A DNA stretch of 5,013 bases from the NCBI GenBank assembly GCA_030042795.1, contig JASHYZ010000142.1, positions 1 through 5,013 on the forward strand, read 5' to 3'. The notes below the pieces were generated by a model that did no database searches, was not told where the DNA came from, and saw only the letters and a program-made list of their open reading frames with translations. Every line of letters begins with the position of its first letter. The stretch's first letter is position 1. The translations under genes and the position numbers were made by a program. The stretch is from Terriglobia bacterium. GTDB taxonomy: Bacteria > Acidobacteriota > Terriglobia > UBA7540. Below, piece after piece: positions 1 through 5,013 of the stretch.

Positions 1-289
1 CACCCGAAGACTTAGACCAGCGCTTCACAATGTCGGTAAGTCCTATGCCGAATTCGAGCAGACGATGGTCGTCCTCCGGCTTCAAAGGGACGCTTACCAA
101 ACCCGATTCGTGTAGCAAGCTCCAAAACTGGTTGCCACGTCCGGCATAATAGTGGCCCACCTGAGATGACCGGTCACCCGGGTTGAACCCTACAAAAATC
201 ACCTTTATTCCCGGCCGTAAGTAGTCCGGCAATTCTGGTCGTGGTTCGTATCCCGAGACTAGAGCTGACGCGGCGAGCATTATCGTCAT
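1..289 (-). CDS. mug: Mug/TDG-type G:T/U mismatch-specific DNA glycosylase, 3' end cut by window edge
   Basis: This is the N-terminal 96 residues of a uracil/thymine-DNA glycosylase of the Mug/TDG family, which cuts U or T out of G:U and G:T mismatches to start base excision repair. What is seen: a beta strand leading into GFNPG (residues 34-38), matching the family motif GINPG whose Asn (here Asn36) positions the attacking water; then GHYYAGRGNQFW (45-56), matching the substrate-pocket segment; and GIGLTDIVKR (81-90), matching the following family block. Full-length members have roughly 165-250 residues, so about half is missing off the left edge. The ATG at 289 overlaps the stop of the upstream hydrolase as ATGA, suggesting translational coupling; an ATG at 280 is an alternative and would drop three residues. 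There is no good Shine-Dalgarno, only purine-rich heptamer-repeat sequence. The family call is firm; the exact start is not. Confidence 0.88.
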   Translation of the reverse strand, partial: MTIMLAASALVSGYEPRPELPDYLRPGIKVIFVGFNPGDRSSQVGHYYAGRGNQFWSLLHESGLVSVPLKPEDDHRLLEFGIGLTDIVKRWSKSSG

Positions 290-1026
290 TCTGGCTTCTG
301 ACTTCTTACTTCTGACTTCTCGTTTCTTTCCCGGCATTTGGCAATGAATTCTTCGAAAATGCGATGCTGCTCAGGATGATCGCTAATCTCCTCGGGGTGC
401 CACTGCACGGCCAGAAGGAAAGGATAGTCGTCTGCAGCTTCAACCGCTTCCACCAAGCCGTCCTCGGAATGTGCTGTCACCTTGAGACCACGGCCAAGGC
501 GCTTGATGGCCTGATGGTGCATGCTATTCACCCGGCAACTGCCGGCAACCGCGCCGGCAAGCAGCGAACCTGGCTCTGACACGGTCACGGTGTGGGTCGT
601 GTCGGCGCGCGCCTTGCCGGTGGCTGTCTGCCGGTGCTCAAGCTCGGGCGCCACGTCCTGGGCGAGGTCTTGATAAAGCGTTCCGCCAAACGCCACGTTG
701 ATCACCTGGGCGCCGCGGCAGATTCCAAGAATCGGTAGACGGCGATGGAGTGCATGCTCAAGCAGCTTCATCTCAAACTGATCGCGATCGTAGTTGACTT
801 CCACACTGTCGTATTTCTTTTCCTCGCCATAAAAAGCCGGATCGACGTCTTCGCCTCCCGCAAAAAGAACGCCATCAAAATCGACGGCCCGCAACCGTGT
901 CTCATCCGCTGCCGCCAGCAGCTCGAGTTCATCCTCGAACGCGCCGGCCGCCAGTAGGGCCTGAAAATAAGGCGTCTTGGGGCCTTTGGCCTTTTCTTTC
1001 TCCGAAACTGAAAGGGCGATCTTCAT
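286..1026 (-). CDS. gamma-glutamyl-gamma-aminobutyrate hydrolase family protein (class I glutamine amidotransferase fold, peptidase C26)
   Basis: Predicted cytosolic cysteine hydrolase of the PuuD / peptidase C26 family, which cleaves gamma-glutamyl amide bonds, as in putrescine catabolism. Numbered from the GTG at 1035, it shows LFAGGEDVDPAFYG (57-70, substrate-loop motif), PILGICRGAQVINVAFGGTLYQDL (101-124, split by the nucleophile elbow) with nucleophile Cys106, MHHQAIK in the middle, and LAVQWHPEE with catalytic His213 and Glu215. The triad is complete and the length (246-249 residues) is normal. I prefer the ATG at 1026, because the GTG at 1035 lies inside a heptamer repeat and neither has a clear Shine-Dalgarno. 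The last ten or so residues (KSEVRSQKPE) are encoded by another heptamer array and are not family sequence. The stop overlaps the start of the glycosylase. No polyamine genes adjoin, so the true substrate is open. Confidence 0.9.
   Translation of the reverse strand: MKIALSVSEKEKAKGPKTPYFQALLAAGAFEDELELLAAADETRLRAVDFDGVLFAGGEDVDPAFYGEEKKYDSVEVNYDRDQFEMKLLEHALHRRLPILGICRGAQVINVAFGGTLYQDLAQDVAPELEHRQTATGKARADTTHTVTVSEPGSLLAGAVAGSCRVNSMHHQAIKRLGRGLKVTAHSEDGLVEAVEAADDYPFLLAVQWHPEEISDHPEQHRIFEEFIAKCRERNEKSEVRSQKPE
289..316 (-). repeat. heptanucleotide repeat array 1 (GTCAGRA type, four units)
   Basis: Read on the minus strand this is four 7-base units: gtcagaa, gtaagaa, gtcagaa, gccagaa. The final a of the fourth unit is the A of the glycosylase ATG. 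The array is also in frame at the end of the hydrolase gene and supplies its last residues. Because 7 is not a multiple of 3, the encoded tail changes frame relation from unit to unit. It belongs to the same repeat type as the arrays at 1031-1065 and 1100-1126. Confidence 0.85.
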
Positions 1027-1030
1027 TTTG

Positions 1031-1065
1031 GTCACAAGTCAGGAGTCAGAAGACAGGAGTCAGCA
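1031..1065 (+). repeat. heptanucleotide repeat array 2 (GTCAGRA type, about five units)
   Basis: Read on the plus strand: gtcacaa, gtcagga, gtcagaa, gacagga, gtcagca. The units are exactly 7 bases apart with one or two changes each from GTCAGRA. It lies at the 5' edge of the hydrolase gene and includes the alternative GTG start at 1035. Its orientation is opposite to arrays 1 and 3. Confidence 0.85.
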
Positions 1066-1122
1066 CCACCACTTCGTTGAAAACCATCCAGCACCTCTCT
1101 CCTAACTTCTGACTCCTGGCTT
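1036..1122. repeat. long imperfect inverted repeat formed by arrays 2 and 3 (possible mRNA hairpin)
   Basis: Bases 1036-1052 are complementary to 1106-1122 at 16 of 17 positions (13 of them uninterrupted, 1040-1052 with 1106-1118). Pairing can continue after a two-base mismatch to 1059/1099, leaving a loop of about 39 bases. In a transcript running from the hydratase into the hydrolase this could fold and slow polymerase or protect message ends. There is no U-tract, so it is not a typical intrinsic terminator. It may be only a by-product of two oppositely oriented arrays. Confidence 0.6.
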
Positions 1123-1126
1123 CTGC
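1100..1126 (-). repeat. heptanucleotide repeat array 3 (GTCAGRA type, about four units)
   Basis: Read on the minus strand: a partial unit gcagaa, then gccagga, gtcagaa, gttagga. It begins four bases after the stop codon of the enoyl-CoA hydratase. It has the same unit and period as arrays 1 and 2, and faces array 2 head-to-head. Confidence 0.82.
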
Positions 1127-1130
1127 GGAT

Positions 1131-1943
1131 TCACTTCGCCCTAAACTGTGGCGTTCGCTTTTCCACGTAGGCTACGAGCCCCTCGTGCGCGTCTTCGCTT
1201 TGGAAGAGTTGCTGCTGCAGCTCACGCTCGAGCGCCAACGACTCCGAGAAGGGTATCTCGAGTCCCGACTGCACTGAACGCTTGATGCGTCCCACAGCCC
1301 GTGCGGCCTTGGCTGGAGGCAGGAACTGCCTGGCGTAAGCGACAACATCGTCAAAGAAGTTGTCGCGGTCAAAAACCTGATTCACCAGCCCCATTTCTTC
1401 AGCCTCTTCAAAGGAAAATGTGCGGCCTGTGGCCATCAGTTCAATCGAGCGCGACTTGCCGATCAGGCGCGAGAGCCGCTGGGTACCACCCGTGCCGGGC
1501 AGGACTCCCAGCGCGACCTCGGGCAGACCAATTTTGCCGGCATCACGGCGCGCCAGGCGAATGTCTGCCGCTAAGGCAATCTCCAGTCCGCCACCTACGG
1601 TGTGACCGTTGAGCGCAGCGATCACCAGCTTCGGCGTCTGCTCGAGGCGGGTCAGCGTCTCGTTGGCATGCAGGCAGAAGTAGTACTTGAACTCCGGCGT
1701 CACGCTCGAAAGCATTTTGATGTTAGCGCCGGCCGAAAAGAACTTGTCGCCGGCACCACGCAGGATGATAACGTGGATAAAATCATCCATGCGCGCTTTG
1801 AGGACGGCGGCGTCAAGCTGCTGCATCATTTCGTACGTGTAGGTGTTCGCCGGAGGATCGTTCATCTCGATCCAGGCAAGTCCGCCCTCGGTGCGATAGT
1901 TGATAAGTGTTTCTGCTGTTGGAGCCGTTACGGTTGTAGCCAT
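1131..1943 (-). CDS. enoyl-CoA hydratase/isomerase family protein (crotonase superfamily)
   Basis: A 270-residue crotonase-fold enzyme, most likely adding water across the double bond of 2-enoyl-CoA in fatty acid, branched-chain or aromatic acid breakdown. Numbered from the ATG at 1943, the CoA-binding/oxyanion segment is FFSAGANIKML (68-78), the second oxyanion segment is NGHTVGGGLEIALAADI (112-128), and GLPEVALGVLPGTGGTQRL (139-157) follows. Glu121 and Glu142 match the two catalytic glutamates of true hydratases (Glu144 and Glu164 of rat mitochondrial hydratase), so hydratase activity is more likely than a glutamate-deficient crotonase. The length is typical. The ATG at 1943 is chosen because AAGGAG lies six bases upstream; an ATG at 1961 and an open frame reaching 2057 exist but would add non-family sequence. 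It follows the TetR gene by 10 bp and is almost certainly cotranscribed with it. The exact acyl substrate cannot be read from the sequence. Confidence 0.93.
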   Translation of the reverse strand: MATTVTAPTAETLINYRTEGGLAWIEMNDPPANTYTYEMMQQLDAAVLKARMDDFIHVIILRGAGDKFFSAGANIKMLSSVTPEFKYYFCLHANETLTRLEQTPKLVIAALNGHTVGGGLEIALAADIRLARRDAGKIGLPEVALGVLPGTGGTQRLSRLIGKSRSIELMATGRTFSFEEAEEMGLVNQVFDRDNFFDDVVAYARQFLPPAKAARAVGRIKRSVQSGLEIPFSESLALERELQQQLFQSEDAHEGLVAYVEKRTPQFRAK

Positions 1944-1949
1944 CGGACT

Positions 1950-1955
1950 CTCCTT
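1950..1955 (-). promoter_or_regulatory. Shine-Dalgarno of the enoyl-CoA hydratase, overlapping the TetR stop codon
   Basis: AAGGAG on the minus strand, six bases before the ATG at 1943. It decides the start of the hydratase. Its first two bases are the last two of the TAA stop (1956-1954) of the TetR gene, so ribosomes finishing the regulator are placed to restart on the hydratase. Confidence 0.85.
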
Positions 1956-2754
1956 ACTCATTTTGGACCTGCGTAGCGCCGGAGTTCGATCGCGCCAAAA
2001 CAGGCAATGGATTTGGTCCCATTGACGGCTGCGGACGGCCACTGCCTGTGCCAGCAAGCTTAGTCAACCTTCTAGTGGGCACCTTTTCCGCGCCTTTCGT
2101 CCGGGCTTCGCGCTCGCCCAGGATTCCTTCGAGAAAGATATCAGCCATGATCTCCGCGCACGTTGCCGCGTCAGGATCAATCCTAGGGTTGTACCAGGTG
2201 TAAATCCAGTTCATCATGCCAAAAAGGGAAAGCACGGCCAGCCGGGCGTTGAGCACGTGGAGGCCATGCGTCCCCTTCAAGGCCTGCACCTGCTCCAGAC
2301 AGAGTCGATAGTATGCCCGCTTGATCGCCCGCACCTCTCGGACGTGCGCTTTGCCCAGGGATGCCTCCTCGTGGATCAACACCTTCATCTCGTTGGGGTG
2401 ATCCAGGAAGAACTGCAAATGAAGCCGAATCAGCGCGCGCAGGCGCGCTTCCGGGTTCGCGTTGGTTTCAGTCTTTCGTTGAGCGGCGGCCAGAATGGTC
2501 TCAAAGGTGTGACGCTGGATGAGGTACAGCAACTCCCCTTTGCTGGCAAAATAATAATAGAGCCCGGCGAGGCTGACACCGGTGGCGCGAGCGATATCCC
2601 GCATGGAGGCCTGGTGGTAACCCCGAGCGCAGAATACGGCGGCCGCTTTTCGAAGTATGGTTTCCAGCTTACGGCCATACGTTTTCGAAACTTCGTCGGA
2701 CCGAGCCCTAGCTGGCAGCTTAGTGGTCCTTCGGGATTGTGGGGTGACCCCCAT
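1954..2754 (-). CDS. TetR/AcrR-family transcriptional regulator, probable acyl-CoA-responsive repressor
   Basis: A 266-residue DNA-binding regulator. The TetR_N helix-turn-helix spans about residues 29-78: KAAAVFCARGY leads in (36-46), then MRDIARATGVSLAGLYYYFASKGEL (51-75, split around the GVS turn) forms the recognition region. The ligand domain includes HLQFFLDHPNEMKVL (112-126) and the stretch GMMNWIYTWYNP (179-190) followed by EIMADIFLEGI, a pattern seen in KstR2- and fatty-acid-type TetR proteins that bind acyl-CoA; this subfamily placement is my inference. Residues from about 215 on form an extra charged, Pro/Gly-rich tail of some 50 residues not usual in the family (typical length about 190-220). 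The start at 2754 fits a promoter and operator just upstream; the only Shine-Dalgarno-like bases, AGAGA, are weak and close. It precedes the hydratase by 10 bp and likely represses this pair. Confidence 0.92.
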   Translation of the reverse strand: MGVTPQSRRTTKLPARARSDEVSKTYGRKLETILRKAAAVFCARGYHQASMRDIARATGVSLAGLYYYFASKGELLYLIQRHTFETILAAAQRKTETNANPEARLRALIRLHLQFFLDHPNEMKVLIHEEASLGKAHVREVRAIKRAYYRLCLEQVQALKGTHGLHVLNARLAVLSLFGMMNWIYTWYNPRIDPDAATCAEIMADIFLEGILGEREARTKGAEKVPTRRLTKLAGTGSGRPQPSMGPNPLPVLARSNSGATQVQNE

Positions 2755-2764
2755 CGATCTCTAT

Positions 2765-2778
2765 CGAACGTTCGTTCG
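2765..2778. promoter_or_regulatory. inverted-repeat operator, probably bound by the adjacent TetR protein
   Basis: CGAACGTTCGTTCG is a perfect inverted repeat with 6-bp arms (CGAACG / CGTTCG) and a 2-bp centre. It lies five bases downstream of the -10 element, covering the expected transcription start, and 10 bp before the TetR start codon. A repressor bound here would block initiation, giving autoregulation. The pattern fits CNAACGNNCGTTNG, which I recall as the operator reported for the TetR-family PaaR of Thermus thermophilus. Binding by this protein is inferred. Confidence 0.72.
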
Positions 2779-2783
2779 GATTT

Positions 2784-2811
2784 ATTGTAACTCGCTGGCC
2801 GCTCCTGTCAA
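2784..2811 (-). promoter_or_regulatory. sigma70-type promoter for the tetR-hydratase pair
   Basis: On the minus strand the -35 element TTGACA (2811-2806) is a perfect consensus match and the -10 element TACAAT (2789-2784) matches five of six bases, with a 16-bp spacer. The expected transcription start is near 2777, about 22 bases before the regulator's ATG. This supports the start codon at 2754. Confidence 0.8.
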
Positions 2812-2970
2812 CACTCGCTTTCAGACCTCGTCGGCTTGGCCAGGGAAACCTGCTTCAGTGCCACTGATAAAGTCTTGCGACAATCCGAGGCCGGCGAGCA
2901 TCATAGGTGCAGGTGTAGAATGGGCCGTACCGCAGCTATTGTTGAGTGCCTTCAGAACTTTGGCATTGAC
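2812..2970. other. non-coding gap upstream of the small plus-strand gene
   Basis: No gene or RNA can be supported here. Apart from a lone TAGAAT at 2916-2921 without a convincing -35 partner, I see no clear plus-strand promoter for the small gene at 2981. Open frames crossing it lack ribosome sites and family resemblance. Confidence 0.5.
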
Positions 2971-2975
2971 GGGAG
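2971..2975 (+). promoter_or_regulatory. Shine-Dalgarno of the small pentapeptide-like gene
   Basis: GGGAG lies five bases before the ATG at 2981. It picks this ATG out of a longer open frame that starts at 2657 and runs antisense through the TetR promoter and gene. Confidence 0.7.
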
Positions 2976-2980
2976 ATCAG

Positions 2981-3247
2981 ATGGAAACTTTCAGAAATCA
3001 GACACTGCAGGCCAAAAGCTTCATCCTTGAAGAGGTGGCCTTTATCGCCTGCACGCTCATCGACTGTGACCTCTACTATTCCGGCGGCGAGTTTGACTGG
3101 GTGAATTCGACCTTTGAGAACTGCCGCTTTCACTGGAGGGGCGCAGCGAAGAACACCCTCGCGCTTCTTCAGTTGACTGGAATGATGCCGGCACCTGCGC
3201 CTCGACCCGCCGAAGAAGTGAAAACGCCCGTGCAAAAGCTCAATTAA
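2981..3247 (+). CDS. small uncharacterised protein with a pentapeptide-repeat-like core
   Basis: An 88-residue predicted cytosolic protein with no signal peptide or membrane segment, which I cannot assign to a named function. Residues about 11-50 show a five-residue rhythm with a central Phe or Leu and frequent Cys: AFIAC (20-24), TLIDC (25-29), DLYYS (30-34), then after a GGEF break STFENC (43-48) and RF. This resembles pentapeptide repeats, which stack into a right-handed beta helix, but there are only about one to two turns' worth, too few for a DNA-mimic gyrase protector such as Qnr or MfpA. A conserved-looking HWRGAAKNTLALLQLTG follows (51-67), then a Pro/Ala-rich tail. Three Cys are at 24, 29 and 48. 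The start is backed by GGGAG. It converges on the ligase gene and shares its stop bases. Coding status is likely; function is unknown. Confidence 0.7.
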   Translation: METFRNQTLQAKSFILEEVAFIACTLIDCDLYYSGGEFDWVNSTFENCRFHWRGAAKNTLALLQLTGMMPAPAPRPAEEVKTPVQKLN

Positions 3248-4902
3248 CCTTGCGGCTCTCGCGGAGGAAGCCCTTCCGGCCCCACTCTCACGCGCTGCCG
3301 TTCGTAAAGCTCACGAACCCGCTCCAGGCTATCGATCTCAGAAACGGGCTTGTCTGGCCGCAGCCGGGCAATGCGAGGAAAACGCAGCGCGTAGCCACTT
3401 TCATGGCGGTCCGAGCGCTGGATGTTGTTGAACGCTACCTCAAGCACTACGGTCGGCTCCACTTGGCGCCTGAAACCCTCGTCTCTGGTCGTATGCGCGC
3501 GGAAGTATTCGGTGAGCTGGAGAATTTCCACATCTGTCAATCCGGAGTAGGCTTTGCCGATAGACACCAGCCGGTCGCCATCGCGAACGGAGAACGTGTA
3601 ATCAGACAAGACAGCATGTCGTTTGCCGTGACCGTATTCGGCAGCGGTAACGACAACATCTAGCGTTGCCAGCGGACGCTTCAGCTTCAGCCAGTGGCGC
3701 CCGCGCCGCCCAGGCGCATACGGGGAGTCCGCTGCCTTTGCCATAATGCCTTCGTGCCCACGAGCCAGCGCGCGCTCGAATGCTTTTTCAAAATCCTCTT
3801 CACTAACAGCCGTGACTGGTGCCGACAACCGCACGGCGGGAGCTTGGGCGCTTGCGAGCACCGCCTTTAGATGGGAACGGCGCTCGCGCCACGGCTGGTC
3901 GAGAAGCAGGACGCCATCGCGCCAGAGCACATCAAATGCGAGAAAGCTCACCGGCATTTGGATGGGCAAAAACAGGTCCGCATGCTTACGGCCCAGTCGG
4001 CTTTGAAGCTCTGTGAAAGGAATTGGGCGGCCGTCTCGCCACCCGATGATCTCGCCGTCAAGTATGAACTCGCCCGGCAGCGCCTGGAGCGGACGAGCAA
4101 GCTCGTGAAACTCTGCAATCTCATCGAGTGTCCGTGAGAAGAGCTTTACACCCGCAGTTCCCCTGTGCACCTGAGCGCGGATGCCGTCGTACTTGTCTTC
4201 CACCACGGCTCCGTCTGGAAATGCTTCCACCAAGTCCTGGGTGTTCTCAGCCGCACTCGCCAGCATGAATCCCACAGGATGGAACAAGCTCAAACGCGCT
4301 TCGCTCAGACGGGCCGTCGCCGCGAGGCGCAAGGTCTCCCCGATGTCGCCCGCGAGCATGTGGGCCCGCTGGACGTCCGCCAACGGCTGGCCGAAGCCGC
4401 GAGCCAGCGCCTCTTCTACCAGTCCTTCATTCAGCCCGATGCGAAGCTCGCCGGTTAGAATCTTGATAAAGTATTTCGCCTCAACGGGCGGAAGGCGTCC
4501 AAGAACTTGGGTGAGCAAGTCCAGCTTTGGCCCAGGCCCGCGGCGAGTTGCGAACTCACGAAAAGTTGCCTCAGCCTCCGCAAGCGTCAAGCTGCGGTTT
4601 TCGGTCTTGCCGACGAGCAGCTCCTGTGTCGCTCCACCCAGATCGCCGTGGCGGCGGTAGGCCGCTTGCATTTCGCTCGCACTCGCACCTGCGACTATAC
4701 TCAGAGCCCTCCAGATGAGCCTGCCTCCTACCTGTGTGACATCCTCGGCGAACTGCGGGAACGCACGGCCCGTGAGGAACAGAGCAGCGCGAGCGGTATC
4801 CTCGAGGGGCAGGGAACACAAATAGTCGCCCACCAAGCGCAATTTGTCGGTCTTTTTTCGGGTGGCAGCCACCGCTTCGCAGGTCTCGGCAAAATGGCGC
4901 AT
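3244..4902 (-). CDS. lig: ATP-dependent DNA ligase, archaeal/LIG1-like domain order
   Basis: A 552-residue ligase that seals nicks in double-stranded DNA using ATP. The N-terminal DNA-binding domain covers about residues 1-200, including the GELRIGLNEG block (151-160). In the adenylation domain, motif I is EDKYDGIR (235-242) with Lys237 the residue that takes up AMP; motif III is DGEIIGW (282-288) and IIIa AFDVLW (322-327); motif IV is EGIMAK (384-389); motif V is WLKLKR (404-409). The oligonucleotide-binding domain ends with LRFPRIARLRPDK (506-518), matching motif VI. All key motifs are intact and the length is normal for this type, so the enzyme should be active. The ATG at 4902 gives the expected N-terminus (RHFAETCEAVAAT), though no Shine-Dalgarno is visible. 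Bacteria replicate with the NAD-dependent LigA, so this is probably an accessory repair ligase. No Ku or polymerase gene adjoins, which argues against a LigD-type end-joining locus. Confidence 0.96.
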   Translation of the reverse strand: MRHFAETCEAVAATRKKTDKLRLVGDYLCSLPLEDTARAALFLTGRAFPQFAEDVTQVGGRLIWRALSIVAGASASEMQAAYRRHGDLGGATQELLVGKTENRSLTLAEAEATFREFATRRGPGPKLDLLTQVLGRLPPVEAKYFIKILTGELRIGLNEGLVEEALARGFGQPLADVQRAHMLAGDIGETLRLAATARLSEARLSLFHPVGFMLASAAENTQDLVEAFPDGAVVEDKYDGIRAQVHRGTAGVKLFSRTLDEIAEFHELARPLQALPGEFILDGEIIGWRDGRPIPFTELQSRLGRKHADLFLPIQMPVSFLAFDVLWRDGVLLLDQPWRERRSHLKAVLASAQAPAVRLSAPVTAVSEEDFEKAFERALARGHEGIMAKAADSPYAPGRRGRHWLKLKRPLATLDVVVTAAEYGHGKRHAVLSDYTFSVRDGDRLVSIGKAYSGLTDVEILQLTEYFRAHTTRDEGFRRQVEPTVVLEVAFNNIQRSDRHESGYALRFPRIARLRPDKPVSEIDSLERVRELYERQRVRVGPEGLPPREPQG

Positions 4903-5013
4903 GGTCAGAGGCGTAATGAGGAACCGAGATTAACACGCCTTACGGCTAAGCGTATCACGCCACGGTCACACAAGACTGCGGCCGTCCTGATCGACGGGAT
5001 TCTGCAGCAGATC
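4903..5013. other. region upstream of the ligase gene, no supported feature
   Basis: This stretch holds no convincing promoter and no complete gene. The last bases read open on both strands: minus from the edge to a TGA at 4968-4966 (15 residues), and plus from inside the ligase gene to the edge but with no start codon. Either could be the end of a neighbouring gene; the sequence is too short to decide. Confidence 0.4.

Noticed and set aside
1027..1035. GTG at 1035 as the start of the hydrolase
   Set aside because: It lies in a heptamer repeat unit and the family N-terminus begins at the ATG at 1026 (MKIALSVS). It cannot be fully excluded because neither start has a Shine-Dalgarno.
289..1126. 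Heptamer arrays as CRISPR or as a transposon end
   Set aside because: Units are 7 bases with no spacers, there are no cas or transposase genes, and no target-site duplications or terminal repeats of an element are seen.
1944..2057. Longer hydratase reaching 2057
   Set aside because: The added residues lie in the end of the TetR gene and are unlike crotonases, whereas the ATG at 1943 has an ideal AAGGAG.
2257..2790. 177-residue plus-strand open frame
   Set aside because: It lies wholly antisense to the TetR gene, whose motifs are unambiguous.
2657..2980. Upstream extension of the small plus-strand protein
   Set aside because: It would run antisense through the TetR start, operator and promoter and has no family resemblance; GGGAG before 2981 marks the start.
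4181..4660. 159-residue plus-strand open frame, plus others at 3250-3663 and 4165-4458
   Set aside because: They are antisense shadows of the GC-rich ligase gene; low-complexity Ser/Arg/Pro composition and no recognisable domain.
4571..4936. 121-residue minus-strand frame overlapping the ligase start
   Set aside because: It is an alternate frame of the ligase N-terminus, which is intact in its own frame, so no frameshift needs to be invoked.
4903..5013. Divergent plus-strand gene reading into the right edge (AAVLIDGILQQI)
   Set aside because: The codon third positions are GC-rich, but the frame has no ATG, GTG or TTG start in the non-coding region, so it is not called.

Overview
The window is about 5 kb of moderately GC-rich bacterial chromosome, densely packed with genes and mostly read on the minus strand. 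It has no rRNA, tRNA, CRISPR array, phage gene or transposase. The mix of a eukaryote/archaeon-like ATP-dependent DNA ligase, a TetR plus enoyl-CoA hydratase pair, a Mug-type DNA glycosylase and intergenic heptanucleotide repeats would fit a soil bacterium such as an acidobacterium. That is an inference from gene style; nothing here fixes the taxon.

Layout from right to left, the direction of most transcription. At 4902-3244 (minus) lies a full-length ATP-dependent DNA ligase. Facing it, at 2981-3247 (plus), is an 88-residue protein with a short pentapeptide-repeat-like core; the two genes share the palindromic bases TTAA as their stop codons. A non-coding stretch (2755-2980) carries a well-formed minus-strand sigma70-type promoter (TTGACA, 16 bp, TACAAT) followed by a perfect inverted repeat, CGAACG-TT-CGTTCG, that would cover the transcription start. 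This drives a TetR-family regulator (2754-1954) and, 10 bp later, an enoyl-CoA hydratase/isomerase (1943-1131) whose Shine-Dalgarno overlaps the regulator's stop codon. The picture is a self-repressing acyl-CoA-responsive pair: the regulator senses a ligand, probably an acyl-CoA, and controls itself and the hydratase.

Downstream (1026-286, minus) is a class I glutamine amidotransferase-like gamma-glutamyl hydrolase (peptidase C26, PuuD-like). Its stop overlaps by ATGA the start of a Mug/TDG-type G:T/U mismatch DNA glycosylase (289 to the left edge, 3' end missing). Three short arrays of one degenerate heptamer (GTCAGRA) sit at the borders of these genes: one at the hydrolase/glycosylase junction, where it encodes the last residues of the hydrolase and ends at the glycosylase start codon, and two in opposite orientation filling most of the hydratase/hydrolase gap.

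No clearly new multi-gene system is visible. The points most worth a second look are the heptamer arrays that have reached coding ends and a gene junction, the promoter/operator in front of the TetR gene, and the small pentapeptide-like protein.
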